DNA of 64,000 bases, from positions 128,823,605-128,887,604 of the forward strand of contig CP136064.1 of assembly GCA_032622095.1 (NCBI GenBank), given 5' to 3'. The notes beneath the pieces were generated by a model. That model made no database searches and had not been told where the DNA came from. It saw only the letters and a program-made list of their open reading frames with translations. Made by a program: the position numbers and the translations under genes. The first letter of the stretch is position 1. Each line of letters begins with the position of its first letter. The stretch is from Siphonodentalium dalli (taxonomy: Eukaryota; Mollusca; Scaphopoda; Gadilida; Siphonodentaliidae). This document shows, in pieces, positions 24,199 through 37,800 of the stretch.

Positions 24199-24259
24199 AG
24201 TGTCATTGACACTTTCATTTGAGACATTAAAGAACGAAATATGTCGTTACACCATTAAT

Positions 24260-27200
24260 GATCATTAATACATAATTTGTGTTTATGAAAGTCTGGTTTG
24301 TTTCCAGTACATATTCATTGGAACGTAAACAATTATTCTGACAGAAATCATGTTAATATTGCCTTTCGTTACTGGTTTCCTTGACTCACATATCTCTCAC
24401 TGCTTAATACTTATAATTAAATCAAATGTTCTGTGTTTTGTGTCACTTCTTCATAGCATTCTGTATTCTGCTATTGAAAAGAAAAACAGTTGTAGTATAC
24501 CTTAAATGTATGAAGGCCTTGGTGGGTATCATGTGAACATATTTCCACCTGTCAAAAACCGCTACAAACGAAATAATATTCAAATATAGACAGACTTTGT
24601 TAATATACAAATGAGAAATATCTCATAAACATTATGTTATAGTCGTAAATTTGCCGACTGTTATGTAAACAAAGCATAAAAAGTTACTTTCCTGGTGTTT
24701 CTTTATATTATGATGGTAAACATAAAGAGCGTTCTTTGTTGCTCAATTCCTTATTTGGAAATAATAAAGAGCGTTTATACCATTTGTGTGTGATTAGCCA
24801 GTAGCATTATGCTGCCTTCTCTAACACAATCAGACTCTTGTTTAGGTAAAATTTAGTAGGTCTTTATGTAAGCATGATGTTTAAGGGATAGTGATCGTAT
24901 ATTTGAACCAAAATGTATGCGTTTTAATATTGATCTGTTTACGGTGTTTGGAACAAATATTTTCGACAACTAAACCCTCTCGTCCCTTTAATATAATTAA
25001 TATAACATCCCTCATCCAATAATCTCCAAATTGCATATCTAATTTCAATCCTAGTTACACGTCACACCGCCCTCGATCATCATTTGCCTTTAAACCGAGT
25101 ATACACGGTGGTGTAATAGAACAACCATTAATTTAACCGTAACCGTAGCATATTTACACGTATGCGTGTACGTTTTCACGACAAATCCCCGCCGATCTGT
25201 TATTAATGAACCAAACAATTAACATGTCAACACATTCTGGCCCGCCAATGCTACAGTGTATAAACGTAACGGGGCAAATATGCATATTATATTGACAGCT
25301 AACGAGAACATTCATCACTATCAATCTGATCACCCCTTTCAGTGGATACGATAGAAACTAAACGAGTTGTTACTTCTAATTACCCGTACTTAATTACACT
25401 ACTTGTGTGTTAATAAAGTACGAACCCACCCCAATCAGAACTAAAGGTGAAACATGGGATTTAGAACATTAATATTCACTCTTACACAGTTCCACATTCA
25501 AGGTGTGTCTTGTGTAATTGTATGTCAGTTGTAACGTTGTGAAGCCGCAACCGAACTGAATTATTCTATTGCTAAATAGTTCATGGGTGACCTGATGCAT
25601 GCATCTTAGTTTTCTTGTTGTAATCTGTCTCTGTACCATGTATATTGGAGGAGAGAATAAACATATATATATTTACTCATCGCAATATAGGAGACATCAT
25701 CTTCAGGTTTTTTAACAGTCATGACTGATTATTCTTTCGCATCTAGTTGTATTTATAACAATTTCTATATACTACGATTCTCTCCAACATTTACTACGAT
25801 AGGAATGCACTCCATATATGGAAACGGTTTATTGCATCATGTTGGGAATGTCGCGTCGTCGTAGGAACGAAATATTATGGACACTTCCATAGACTTAATT
25901 CCGATATAGGATGTTCGTGGACTTTCCAAAGAGACTGGGCAGATATACGCCCAGAAAAACATGGCCATAAATAAAGGAGGTAGAGTTATGGTTGAAATAT
26001 TGGCGTCGTATTTCAAGTAGTAGGGTTAGACATGCAGATACATCAGAATAAACATGTACAGAAATATACAGTGTATAGAATATCACCACATGAATTATAA
26101 AGCCAAACACTCCATCATAAAGGAAGCTCAAATGTTCAGATAACCGGGAACAATTTTATTTATATTTTTAATATATTATTTTTAGAACGGTCACATCTCC
26201 CATTTTGAGGAAATCACACCAAGCTTGGGGGAAATGGCTTCAAAAACTCATTTTTTCATATACTCAGTTTTGTTGACAGATTTACCCCTTCCTTACACAT
26301 TATTCTTCAAAACTAGCACCCAAAAAATATAATAGGGCGATAAAAAGTTCTAGAAAATCCAAAACCTGATCGATTTTTTTAACAGTGTTCAAAATATCAG
26401 TCTCCTAGTCCAATAAAATTTGATGAAATTGTCATCAAATAACACATATTTCCCCGAAAAATCTGGCTATCAAACCGGGAGTAGCAATAATAGTGATTTA
26501 AAATTCTACATTGTGCCTATTGTGTCTGGTTGTTGCAATAAGCTCCAAAGATGACAATTTTTTCCATCTGTTTTTAATTCTGCCCGATAAAGGGATGCTG
26601 ACAAGCGATGAAAATAAGAGAACGTACGATCGGCTGCGAAACCTAAAGGGGCTGATTTACACCAATCACATCACAGCTATCGTAGTGCTTTAAAATGGAA
26701 GTTCTGGATATTTTTTCTTAGATATTAGGTTCGTGAAATGAATAAAACCTGAATATTTTATTTCAGTAGAGTGCCCCGAACATATGTTTGTTCTTGGTAT
26801 AAGTTGCTCTATAGGTATATATAGTTGGTATATTTATGCAGTTTGTCTTCAACTTTCCAGACACACGCTCCTTGTTGTTACCATATCAGGAAAAGGCGCT
26901 CTTTATTGTTCCATGCCGAAATGATTCTGTGTTATAAAGGTCGGATTACGTTCAAAGCTTGGTGAATAATTGTTCTATCGTCCGTGGATACTCGTAGAAC
27001 AGGACTCGTATTCACCTACAGGGTTATGCTCAGTGCGAACATAAATCGGATAGATCAGATAGACCTTGCCGCGGTATCAGGGTAGAGGATTATCCAATCA
27101 ATGGGATTTGACAGCGATCGTAGACTGACCTTTATCGCTAAGCATAGGTTGCATAAAACATGCTAATCACACTCGCCTATGGTGGGCCTGTCTCTTATAA

Positions 27201-29358
27201 TCGACTGAGGCGTGCATTGGCTCTTGAAACCTCGTCGATTTGTGTTAATTCGAAGATCCCTATTTTATCATTAAAACTCATTCCGCAGAATATTCCATCT
27301 GAGTCAGTGTACCGCTATGTGTGAGGAAACGCGGATTGTATATGTATTGGTTGAATTATATGTTAGTTCAGCCTGTGTGGTACTTTTATCAAAATGCACT
27401 ATATACAGCATACTGATAGCTTGCGTGACGTAAACGTTTTCGCGCGAGTTTGTGTGCCGCAATAAGTTTTATTACACACTTCAGTCAATATCATGTAATA
27501 ACCAAAATATATTCTGTTTGGTTTCCATGCAATTTAGTTATCTATACGGTATAATCAACGCAATACGATATTCATGCGCCTGTGTTGTTCTGTCTATATG
27601 TACATGCATTTAACAAGCCTTTCCCAGCAGCTGACACTGAACTGGTCAGGTTCGCATGCGTGGGCTGATTAGATCTCCAAAATGTGTATTGCATGGAGTG
27701 GATACCTATGGGATCTCCGAAACTCTCGCACAATCGGCACGCGTCCTGTGTCATATATATTAAACAAGAAGGCTGCGATTTCGGAATAAATAACATTTTC
27801 AGATATATATATGCACAAAAGAACTAATTTTATGATAGAAACACTTTACATTATTATAATATGTTGTTATTGAATCGAAGCAGGTGATCTATCTCAGACA
27901 ACGGGTGAGATTTTGAAGATCATTGGTACTCTAATCGATGGATACGAATTTGACACACTCAGCACAACTAACTGGGGAAATTTCACATGGTCGAAGTCGT
28001 GGGTCCAATAGTTCGGAGGGAAAAATAATAAATTCCACCCTGCATCCGTAACATTTCTGAGACCTGCCATGCATGACCCTTTTTGAGTAAGCTATATATC
28101 GACTCTTATGTCGGTTAACCGGTACGGATTTATAAATATATATTTAGTATTGCTCTCGTATACAATGTATAGGTCAACATAGTCTAGCCGTCTATAGAAT
28201 ATCAACGATAAAACTGTCAAATATGTGGAACAATAATAGTTTGTGTTACCTTTTATTCTGACCACTCTCTTCCTCAAACAACGAAGTCAAACGGGTTTAA
28301 TTTTCACGCGGTTATACCGATATGACAATTGAATACCATTCTTAATGGCATTGCGCGGACTGCTTCTGTAGTCCGGCTCAATGTTAGTGCTCTCCGTTGG
28401 GGTGACCACGCAATTGTCTTTTTATTGCTTGTTTGTGGGTTATATCGGAGGAACTCTACCATGGGAGACATCAATCATCATAATCTGTCGCAGATCTCTG
28501 GATCTACGTTCTGAGCATGAGCAGAATCCACCGGGACGAGTTCGACATACACGAACGTCAAAATATGTCTGGGATCGCGACCCATTTGTGATTGATTGTT
28601 CCCTAAGCGATATTCTACAACAGTCATATCACTGTATTGCTATTGGGTTTGCTTAATAGGACCCTGCCAAAATCCAGTTCCCCATCGACTAATGTCTGCG
28701 ATTGTGCCCCGTGTGTGCATAACCAAAAACAAATTTATGGTGGAAGCGCCATTTTCGTATAGAGTGTTCGGCAAATCCATTAATACAACCAAGTAAAGAC
28801 ACGCCATTTCCATTCGACCTTGAATATGGTGTTTTCGTACACTATAAGGTCAATGAATACAGGAATTAATCCAATTAAATTACATGCATCTTCGTTATTT
28901 CTGAGATTCAATTATTCAAAAATATCATCCAGCAACAGTAAATTAACCCTTTGGGGGGATATCGCTGGTGGTAGCAAACAAGGCAAACTACACACACCAT
29001 GTACCGTCACGCATACATATACATATATATTTTTCGTTATCTTGCGTCACGTTGCGTGCTTGTATTTTTATCTGTGCAAATTCTAGGTACAAGGCGACTG
29101 TAAGTTTCAAAAACGTGTGTGACCGTGTTTGTGTCCACGACCTAGCCACCTCTGCTGCAGGTACATGTAAATGTAATGCGTTCCATGATGTCCCTGAATA
29201 ACATAGTATATAGATAATATTTGTATTATGTAATAATGTATACACTGCTGCGTGAAAAAGGGTCAAGTTACCACGAATTATACGACTGGTTGGGACAATT
29301 TGGGACAAGGAGCAATCTAATGCGCGAAATTCGACAACATCAATCTTAGTTTTCATAA
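24260..29358. other. Long stretch without recognised genes
   Basis: About 5.1 kb with no exon, RNA gene or mobile-element terminus that I can support. The word ATAAAGAGCGTT occurs twice near 24725-24780 and a degraded inverse near 26890. Upstream exons of the CNG gene could be hidden here, but I found no ion-channel pore or S6 signature. Confidence 0.45.
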
Positions 29359-31430
29359 CACTGTTAGAAAAATGTCCGTCGCTTTAACGGTGTCATACCG
29401 AGCAACATCGCAACATGGGCCGTTAAACGTATACGGCCAGACTGCAGCATGTTTCACGGTACAAAACCGTTTAAGTAACTGGCAGACTGTGACCAGTAAC
29501 TGTCAGACCGTTGTATTTTTTACGGTTCAACACCGTTTAATTAATATCATGCAAGACCGTAACTAATAAAGGTCAGACCTGTATTATTCACGGGTCAACA
29601 CCATTTTTTTGTTTGTCTTAATTTGTTAATTTACTGTAGAATTAACCAAGTTCCCGTGGTGACAATATGATTTCCTGATAGGCATTACGATTCATATGTT
29701 TTATAATGGTCGAAACTAGTATATTATTCGTAACTGAAAAGTACATCTTAGTTCTTCTATTACGGTCATAGTTTTGATGAAACGTAAATCCTCAATGCAT
29801 AAAGTGATAGACAATACTTATGAAACATTCCAGTTTGCAGAGGATCAAACTCGTTATCTGCCTCGTGGAACGTAATCAGGAAAAAAGGCTGTGCATGCGT
29901 AATGTGTTCACCTTTCACTGACTACTGTATAAATATGGCTGTGAATAAAAACGATAGCAATAATAGCTGAAAAGCCAACCCATCAGTATTCAGTTACGAG
30001 TAATACTAATTTTGACCATTCTAAAATATATGAATCGGCATGCCCTTTTAAGACATAAAAGAATAAAGCCACAGTTAAAACTGAAATTTAATGTAAAAGT
30101 AATCACCACAATATACCAGTAACAGCTAGTTGGGATTGAAACCTTTAAGACAACATCAGATCCTGTGCGCGATGAATTGACAATGTTCTCCTATAGTCGG
30201 GCACTTTGCGATGAAATCAGACAGCATGATGCACCAAACTGTGTATTACGACACTTAGTATCCATATCAGTGAATCAGCCAAATGTAATTCGATAAGAAC
30301 ATCCAACCAATAGGGGACTCCCGGTCCGTAAATTGTCGTAATAACTTAACATGGCGAATGACGACAATATATCATACCCACACGTTTCAATGAAAATTGA
30401 TGAACATGGGATGAATCGGTCCGTGTAATCGTAATAGTTGTACTTGTAAGTTTGAATTGTAGATATGTGATCACCCGTTACTGCACGGCGTCAGTTCATT
30501 GTTTACGGTGTTGCTGCTGTTGTTGTTGTTGTTGTTGACATTGAAGTTCTTATGAATTACTCTGGTGCGTACAGTACATACTCTCGTGTAAATATAAATG
30601 TATGTGCTTTGAAACAACCAGAACACTGTCAACTGGATTGAACAGTACAAGTTAAAAACAAAACTTGTTACACTGTTAACATTCTAATAGCTGCTATCTT
30701 GTTGTTTTTATTATTGTCACTAGTGGTTGACATCGAAGTTCTTGTTAATTGTACATGTGTTCTCTAGTGTCAGTAGATGTGTCAGTGTTTTGATAGTCAC
30801 AGCACTGTCAATTTCAACATCAACACTGCGTCGAATGAAGTGGCAGCCTCTAGGACTGACCACTTGTCACAATTTAGTGGAAAATATCAATGATTAAGCC
30901 TGTTTTCGCAGATTTGGAACTTGTCCGGTTGACAAAGCAACCGAAGTCAGACCGTCTTAACATTAATCCACAACTGTTTAGGTCAAATTTTCCAAAAACA
31001 ATAGTTTGTACAGCGCTCGCGATGAAATAGGCAAAATGATATAAGAAAATTCGTGAGTGATATAGATACCGGCACTTGGGAATAACGTAATTTAATTACG
31101 GCCGCAACATAAGACGAATGCGGAATGTAATGCACAGAATGAATATAACGGATCATTGTACTGCATACAAACAATTAATAATACATATTAAATATCAGCA
31201 GAGTCAGATTCAGTCATACTGTATGTAGTCACTGCCGTATATAATTTCATCGCCGATAAATATACTATTGAATTTTGACGGCATGAACTTTGAATCACGA
31301 ACAATTTGAATTTCGATCATTTCCAGGCGCATAAAACAACGGTGATTCACCGTACCACCGATGAAACGGTATGGGATCGTCGGATTACGACGGTCCGACA
31401 CCGTCAAACCGGCAGTATTTTTTGACAGTG
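29359..31430. mobile_element. CACTG-ended element, 2072 bp, upstream of the CNG exons
   Basis: Left end CACTGTTAGAAAAATG, right end inverted CACTGTCAAAAAATAC, each followed inward by ACGGTGTC within 25 bp. Both subterminal regions are rich in ACGGT/ACCGT words (29370-29600 and 31330-31420). Possible 3-bp flanks TAA and TAC do not match fully. CACTG termini occur in EnSpm/CACTA and Chapaev elements, but no transposase is present, so the class is open. Contains a (GTT)n run at 30510-30537. Confidence 0.5.
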
Positions 31431-31639
31431 TACTTCGCGGAAATAAAAAGAATACAAATGATTAGTGAATTATCACTGTTATATCATCTACCATTGGTGT
31501 TGTTATTCTCCTAGCTGTTTGTTCGTTGGAGCTTGCTCAAATTTTGTTGTTGAATAGGCTGGTTCCTGGTCCAGAACTGTGTAAATCTCAAAACGTACTA
31601 ACTTGAACCTGTCTGCATGTTGATATATATGTTTTTCAG

Positions 31640-31894
31640 GAGGCGCCTGAATGGAACAGATATCAATTCCCTCGGACTTCTTCCCGATAAGCTCAAAACT
31701 GAATTAGCTTTACATGTCAATTTGGAAACGTTAAAGAAAGTGACGATATTCCAAGAATGTGAACCGGAGTTTCTTCATGATCTGGTGCTAAAAATGAAAG
31801 CCTTCATCTTCACTCCCGGAGACCTCATATGTCGGAGGGGAGAGGTTGCCAGGGAAATGTTCATCATTGCCGATGGTGTCGTGTCTATTATTAG
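31640..31894 (+). CDS. CNG channel exon a: C-linker end and start of nucleotide-binding domain
   Basis: Acceptor TTTTTCAG at 31632-31639, donor AG|GTAAAT. Encodes LLPDKLKTELALHVNLETLK, then IFQECEPEFLHDLVLKMKAF, then GEVAREMFIIADGVVSII. The first base completes a codon from an upstream exon not found in the window. The donor splits a Ser codon (phase 2). Confidence 0.95.
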
Positions 31895-34800
31895 GTAAAT
31901 GGATTTCATATACCCTTTGGAATCAATATTTTCGTTTTTTCATTCTTGTAGTTTGACTTTAATCTTAGGTAAAATAGGTCTCAATTGACGAGAAACTGTG
32001 AAAGCAATGTCTTGAAACATTAGCTCTCATTTCAAAAAATATTATCACCATAGCCCCAAACATTAAAGTTAGTTCTATATTTAGTAGCTACACTCTCATA
32101 TGCGTAAAATGAAGTGAAACATGTTTATGGTGTGATCAAACATGAAAAACATATTACTCAACACTAGTTATTTTCGTTCATTTGACAGCACACACCTCCA
32201 TTCTTTTATATAAATTATATGTAGTAAGTGTCCGACGTTGATTATAATTTGATGACTGAATAGGTGTCGTGTATTACGAAGGGTAAAACTGTAGCTGTTG
32301 AGTTTTCCCACAGTAATCGTTTAATGTTACCTTCTTCCTGCGTGTGTTGTGTATAAATAGTATAATATCAATTCGAAGTATAGTGAAATAAACAGACGTG
32401 TCTTTTAGCCCTATAACCAATCAACCTTATCAAACATAGTATCAGGCGCAAAGTGTTGCCGATTGAAATGGACTGTATAACTATTCAAGCTATCTGCCTG
32501 TCATAAGTGCACTGTGCACCAAAATGTAATGCTTACCCGATGTGAACGAGATGGGATATGAGGTGCAGCGCGCTGTAAGACCTCATATCAGATGGTGATT
32601 GCGCTTAATTTAATTTAATAGACATCTATTACAGCAAGCATCGGTGTGTTCATAGCTTGACAATCTGAATTAACTGCATAACGGATCCCTATAGCTGCCA
32701 GAATAAAATAATTAAAGACACTCCCTCTATCGGCAGTTTTCGCTTCCCCGAATTGCTGTGATGCCATCGCATCAATCATAGCGCAAATGACCGCGAAAAA
32801 GTTTCCTAGAATTTATTGCTCTTGTGAAGTCGAAATTATATATTTTATTTCTGTCTTCGCTGTTTATGATCACTGTAACTCGGGGGTTTGGTGCAAACCG
32901 CGTGTCTGATGTTTACGATAAATATTATCGATATTTAGCAAAGCGTATATCTTTGCGCGATGACTTTTAAATGAAATGAATCCGGAAATGCTCGGGCTGA
33001 TGATAAACATCCACCACATGATAGACGGATGCTGTTGACGCAATCTTCTGTTTTCCGTCGACGTCGAACGCTAGACATCTCGAGGGAGCCCTCAACGTTA
33101 GGTGGTTATGGGTAGAGAGTTCGGTTCATATCGAAGCCGCAAGATGAAAGAATACATTGTATACATGCCAGAAAGTGATTTGTTAGGGTATAGATGTGAA
33201 AATCTACCGATTCCTTGATTCCGGAAGCTTGAAACAGAAAAGTGTTCTTCTGTCTAGAATTAATAAGTTGGTTGGTCGGTGGGTTTTGGATTCTATGATA
33301 TACATGTAATTATAACGACATTGACCTTTTACTGATAATGTTGTGTACAGTATGAGTTTTTCTTGTACTCGTCCAGGTTGTGGTGAAAAGTTATATTGGA
33401 CTCGACACTGGCGTGTCTGACCACAACCTGGACTCGTACAAGAAAAAACATTACCGTGAAATGCGATCCGGTGTTTCGAAAGGCAATTGTATATAGAGGT
33501 ATACAATGATGATTTGGAGATTTCGTGGAATATCTCATTCACGTTAGTCATGCATTTTAGCATATACTGCTATCAAACTCAAGTAACTCCTGTAGTGGTT
33601 AACTGTATTTATAATAGACAGTTTTAGGAATATTTTAGCGATTCTACATTGACACAACATCGATGGAATACCGGTGTAGCAGTTTACCCCCCCCTCCCCC
33701 ATGTGCATGACCCCACCCCGCCGTTACATGGCTCTATAAAGTAATAATTTCTCGCAGTTTTAAGACCATATAGAACAAAATATAAGCGATAAATTCATAA
33801 CATGATTTTGTAAACATTTGTGATACAAGTGGGGGACGATAACCATATGCGCGCTGATAAGTGAGTGGGGATATCCATATCTGGGCATATTCTTTCCCAA
33901 ACCATGACTCAAACAACTTTTTCTCGGAAAAAAGTTAATTTCTCGCCATATCATGACTATATAAAGGAAAATATGCGATACGATCACAAGCCGAACTGTT
34001 GAGCTATAAGAAAGCTACTGGAATATAAAAAATGGTTAAACAATAACAGAATAATATTAATCAAAAAAAGAAGTTTTATCGTCATTTCAAACCATAATAA
34101 TATCAAATAAGTGAGAGAAACATTTGTTTTGTGGGGGGGGGGGGGGGGGGTACACGGGGGGGGGGGGGTGATATCGTGGTGCGCCTGTGGGGGGGGGGGG
34201 TACACGGGGGGGGGGGGGTGATATCGTGGTGCGCCTGTAAGGATACTGCTCCAACATAAAGATATACAACATCTGTCTGGAACACACGTGACCGATAATG
34301 CCTTGTTGTTGTGTCGTTGTGGTGTTCTGAATTGCGTTGATTATAATTAATGTTAAGAGGAATATTGTCTCGTAATATTTTGACTAATTTGGTGTCAATT
34401 ATGATAGGGAATAACAGTTGTTTTATTCCAAGTTTACGGAACTACTCCATTTGTGTCAGTATGTCAAGGACAATGAAGCGTAGCTTCTCATTTGCTGATT
34501 GTTAGTCTGGGACTTACACCCATGTCGTATATTCACCATTACTAGTATTACGGGTCACATACAATTTCTTTGAATAAGTGAACTTTATATATCCGAGTAT
34601 TATTGACGGCTGTTTCGCCTGCGTCTGTTGTATATAGAATATCCCGGCTCATGTTGTTGAGAAACAGCCATGATATTTGTAAATTCTGGCCCCATTATTT
34701 TCTTCCACGACATCGAATCACTTTTAGTAGACTTTCATGTTCTACTGCTTAGGGTGGATACACACATGCATGTAATCTCTGTAAATATCGTGTATTTGGC

Positions 34801-37800
34801 GTTTTACATGGATCATACACACTGTGTAATATGTGTCCGCTGACAACCCAATCATTGCGACCGTGTTTGACCACAGTGAGTTAAACTCTGAACCGCTGAA
34901 GAGCCGTTGACTGGGACGAAGTCGTCAGGCCGCTTAAAATAATTATTCGCGCGATAACTCAAATGGTCGACGTTCTGTTTAAATCATTGTCAGTCTTCTA
35001 TTGATGTTAATACCAGTGATGGCCTCTTCCCCAACGCAGGGGGCTATGACCCCCAACATGCACGGGGAGCTATATTATCCCAGAAGCTACCGAATTCACC
35101 ATTGCATATTTCCTCGACAGGGGGTGTGCATGCAGCACCCTGAGTCCTGACACCCTACTTTATAAATATCGTAGTCATGTCTGTCGTGTCTGTTTTCTAC
35201 GAGTGATTAATCTAATATGCAGCAATTTATGCTATTCATATAATTATGAACATATTATACAGCTTTAAATTTAAATGCATGGTGTTGCTGTTTGTCTTTA
35301 TTCGGCGAAAGGGTTGCCTAGCTACGAGTTCCCAACTACGTCACCTTTCCTCTCTTGTTTTATACAGTTATACATGTATACGCAAAATTTACAACTATGG
35401 AATATTTAAGTAAAACATTATATTGTAATTCTTGCCCAGATAATCCCGGCTGATACATTCAATTAACTCCCTTAGTTATTGGAAGCTTTCGAGAACCAGC
35501 CCCTCCCCCAATCATGGATTATGGTCGAAAATGTTATAATTCAAGCTTGTGACAGTTAGGAGCTTGTTCAACCTTTGGCTTGAGAAACATATATATAAAT
35601 GGGGGGGGGGGGGGGTGTCACTCTTTTTAATTTCAACGCTGGACCTGCATTATTTTTTGGCGCTATGATGAATATTTGCAATCCCAATTGAATTAATGGT
35701 ATCACATGAGCTCGCTCTCAAATTATCAGAGAAATCTCAACAAGCCGGTATCATCCTATAAAAGAATTCTGCATATTTTATTTTGTTTTGGATGACCCTG
35801 TTTCCAAGAAATGACAGAAACAAATCAAGTATAAAATCGACCGGCTCTAATCCACTTTTCGAAATGAATTATAACTCGTGAAAAACAGCAACATATATCA
35901 GACAAGAATTACTCATTTCGGCATCCATGAAACATCCATGAAAGAAGACATGTTTATGACTGGCCTGAAATTTCTTGATGGCAGTTTGTTTGATAATGGC
36001 TTATAACTACTCACTGGTGAAATTGACCTCTCGCGCGGAGGTGATTAATTTTGTCAATTATTGGTGTGGCCATGTAAAATACATGTATTTTACATACAGA
36101 CATTACATGCATGTGTGTATCCACCCTTATGATCAATGATGTTTATAGGAAATCGGATTCTCAATCATGATCAAATATATCGTGTTTCGTGAACCATTGA
36201 CCACACCAAGAGCCAAAATTGTGCTTGATATCGACTTTTTTCCATCATTAACACACGCGAACATATAACTTCCTTTCACCGAATTGCAGACACAGAAGCG
36301 GAGAACGACGAGCACTTATCCCTCAATGGATGAAATATTATTGTTCGTGCAAAATATTGCCAGGAAAAATTAAAAAAAAATGAAAAAGAACGGTATTCGC
36401 TCTGTTAACATCTGACTGCATTATTACTACAATAATACACGCATGTTAATAATATGAGGTACCGCGGTATAATACTCTTACTGCACATGTATTACACTGT
36501 GGATTATATAGCTATCAACAGTGTATTGTAGCAAAAACACTGACCACTTTGTCAGAAAAAATACCAGTCAATTTTGTCGGCTAGCATGTGAGAGTATAGC
36601 TTGTTGATCAGACAACACAGAAATCCTTCAAATAAGTCTCCTAGCACTTAATGCCTTTCCAATTCACAACCATATATTCACAAACATGTTGACTAATATT
36701 GCATTGTCTGTCTATAGTGAACAGGGCACCGTGCTAACACAGATGAATACCGGGGATTTCTTCGGAGAAATCGGCATTCTCAACTTGGATGGTGGAATCA
36801 ACAGGTGAGTATACAATAAAATATTCGTCCTGAATAGGTATCATCAATAAACGTACATTCGATACCAGCAGGAAGTGCCGTAAAATACGGCATAATTCAC
36901 GGAGCATAACCACAGTGTAAACGGAGCATAACCACAGTGTAAACGGAGCATAACCACAGTGTAAACGGAGCATAACCACAGTGTAAACGTAGATATGATC
37001 GACATCCCAAACACGATATCTTGTACATAAGAATTAAATACACGGCGCATCTGTCTGCAATTTGTCTGTCGACAGAACAAGCGTACAGAACAAACTACAT
37101 TATCTAGTCTAACCCGCATTACAATATGAATGGGACATAACGGTTGTATATCCAGGGCCGTAAATGCTAGGGTGCATGAGGAGTGACAGTCCACAACCCC
37201 TTCAAGTACTCCAGGCAGTGTGCTTCCGTCGGGCAGTTGTCGGGCAAATACATTGTAACGTTTTCCATATGAAGATTTGTTTGAATTGAATTATTGATAA
37301 GGAATAGTGCCCGGCACAGTTGTTAAATAGTACATGTAAACATACACCATTGTGCCCAACAAAGTCGTAAATAGTATACATAACATTACAGCAGACCATG
37401 CATCGGAATGCAGCATACAAGCTCTATCTGTGTTGTCCAGTTCTAATTTTACTGTTGGTTTGTTTGTTTTTATTAATGAGATTACTGCTCACTGCCCTAC
37501 ACCACTGTGCAATTTATGATCAGAGACTAGTTTCGGTGTAAATTCCAAGGATGCTCATTGTGAATTATTCCATATGGTGAGTACAACTGGACCTGATGGT
37601 GGGGAGGGGACGTCTCCTAGAATATCCCCACCTCATGCTTCATGTCCGTCGTCGATATTTGTCTTCAGTCTATCCTGAATTATATAACGTCGGGCAATTT
37701 GACGGTGACGTCGGGCAAAGATACATTACACCACCTAATATGTTGTGAAAATATGGGCTTGGGTATACTGTCAACTATTGATCCGGGTCCAATAAACCGA

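Noticed and set aside
28988-29356. 122-codon minus-strand open frame
   Set aside because: No recognisable domain, strong overlap with open frames on the other strand, mixed low-complexity content.
34087-34287. Proline-rich open frames on the minus strand
   Set aside because: They are translations of the G runs and their short spacers; no gene context.
36734-37194. Open frames with repeated CGYAPFTLWL-type peptide
   Set aside because: Produced by the 22-bp x4 minisatellite in intron 2.
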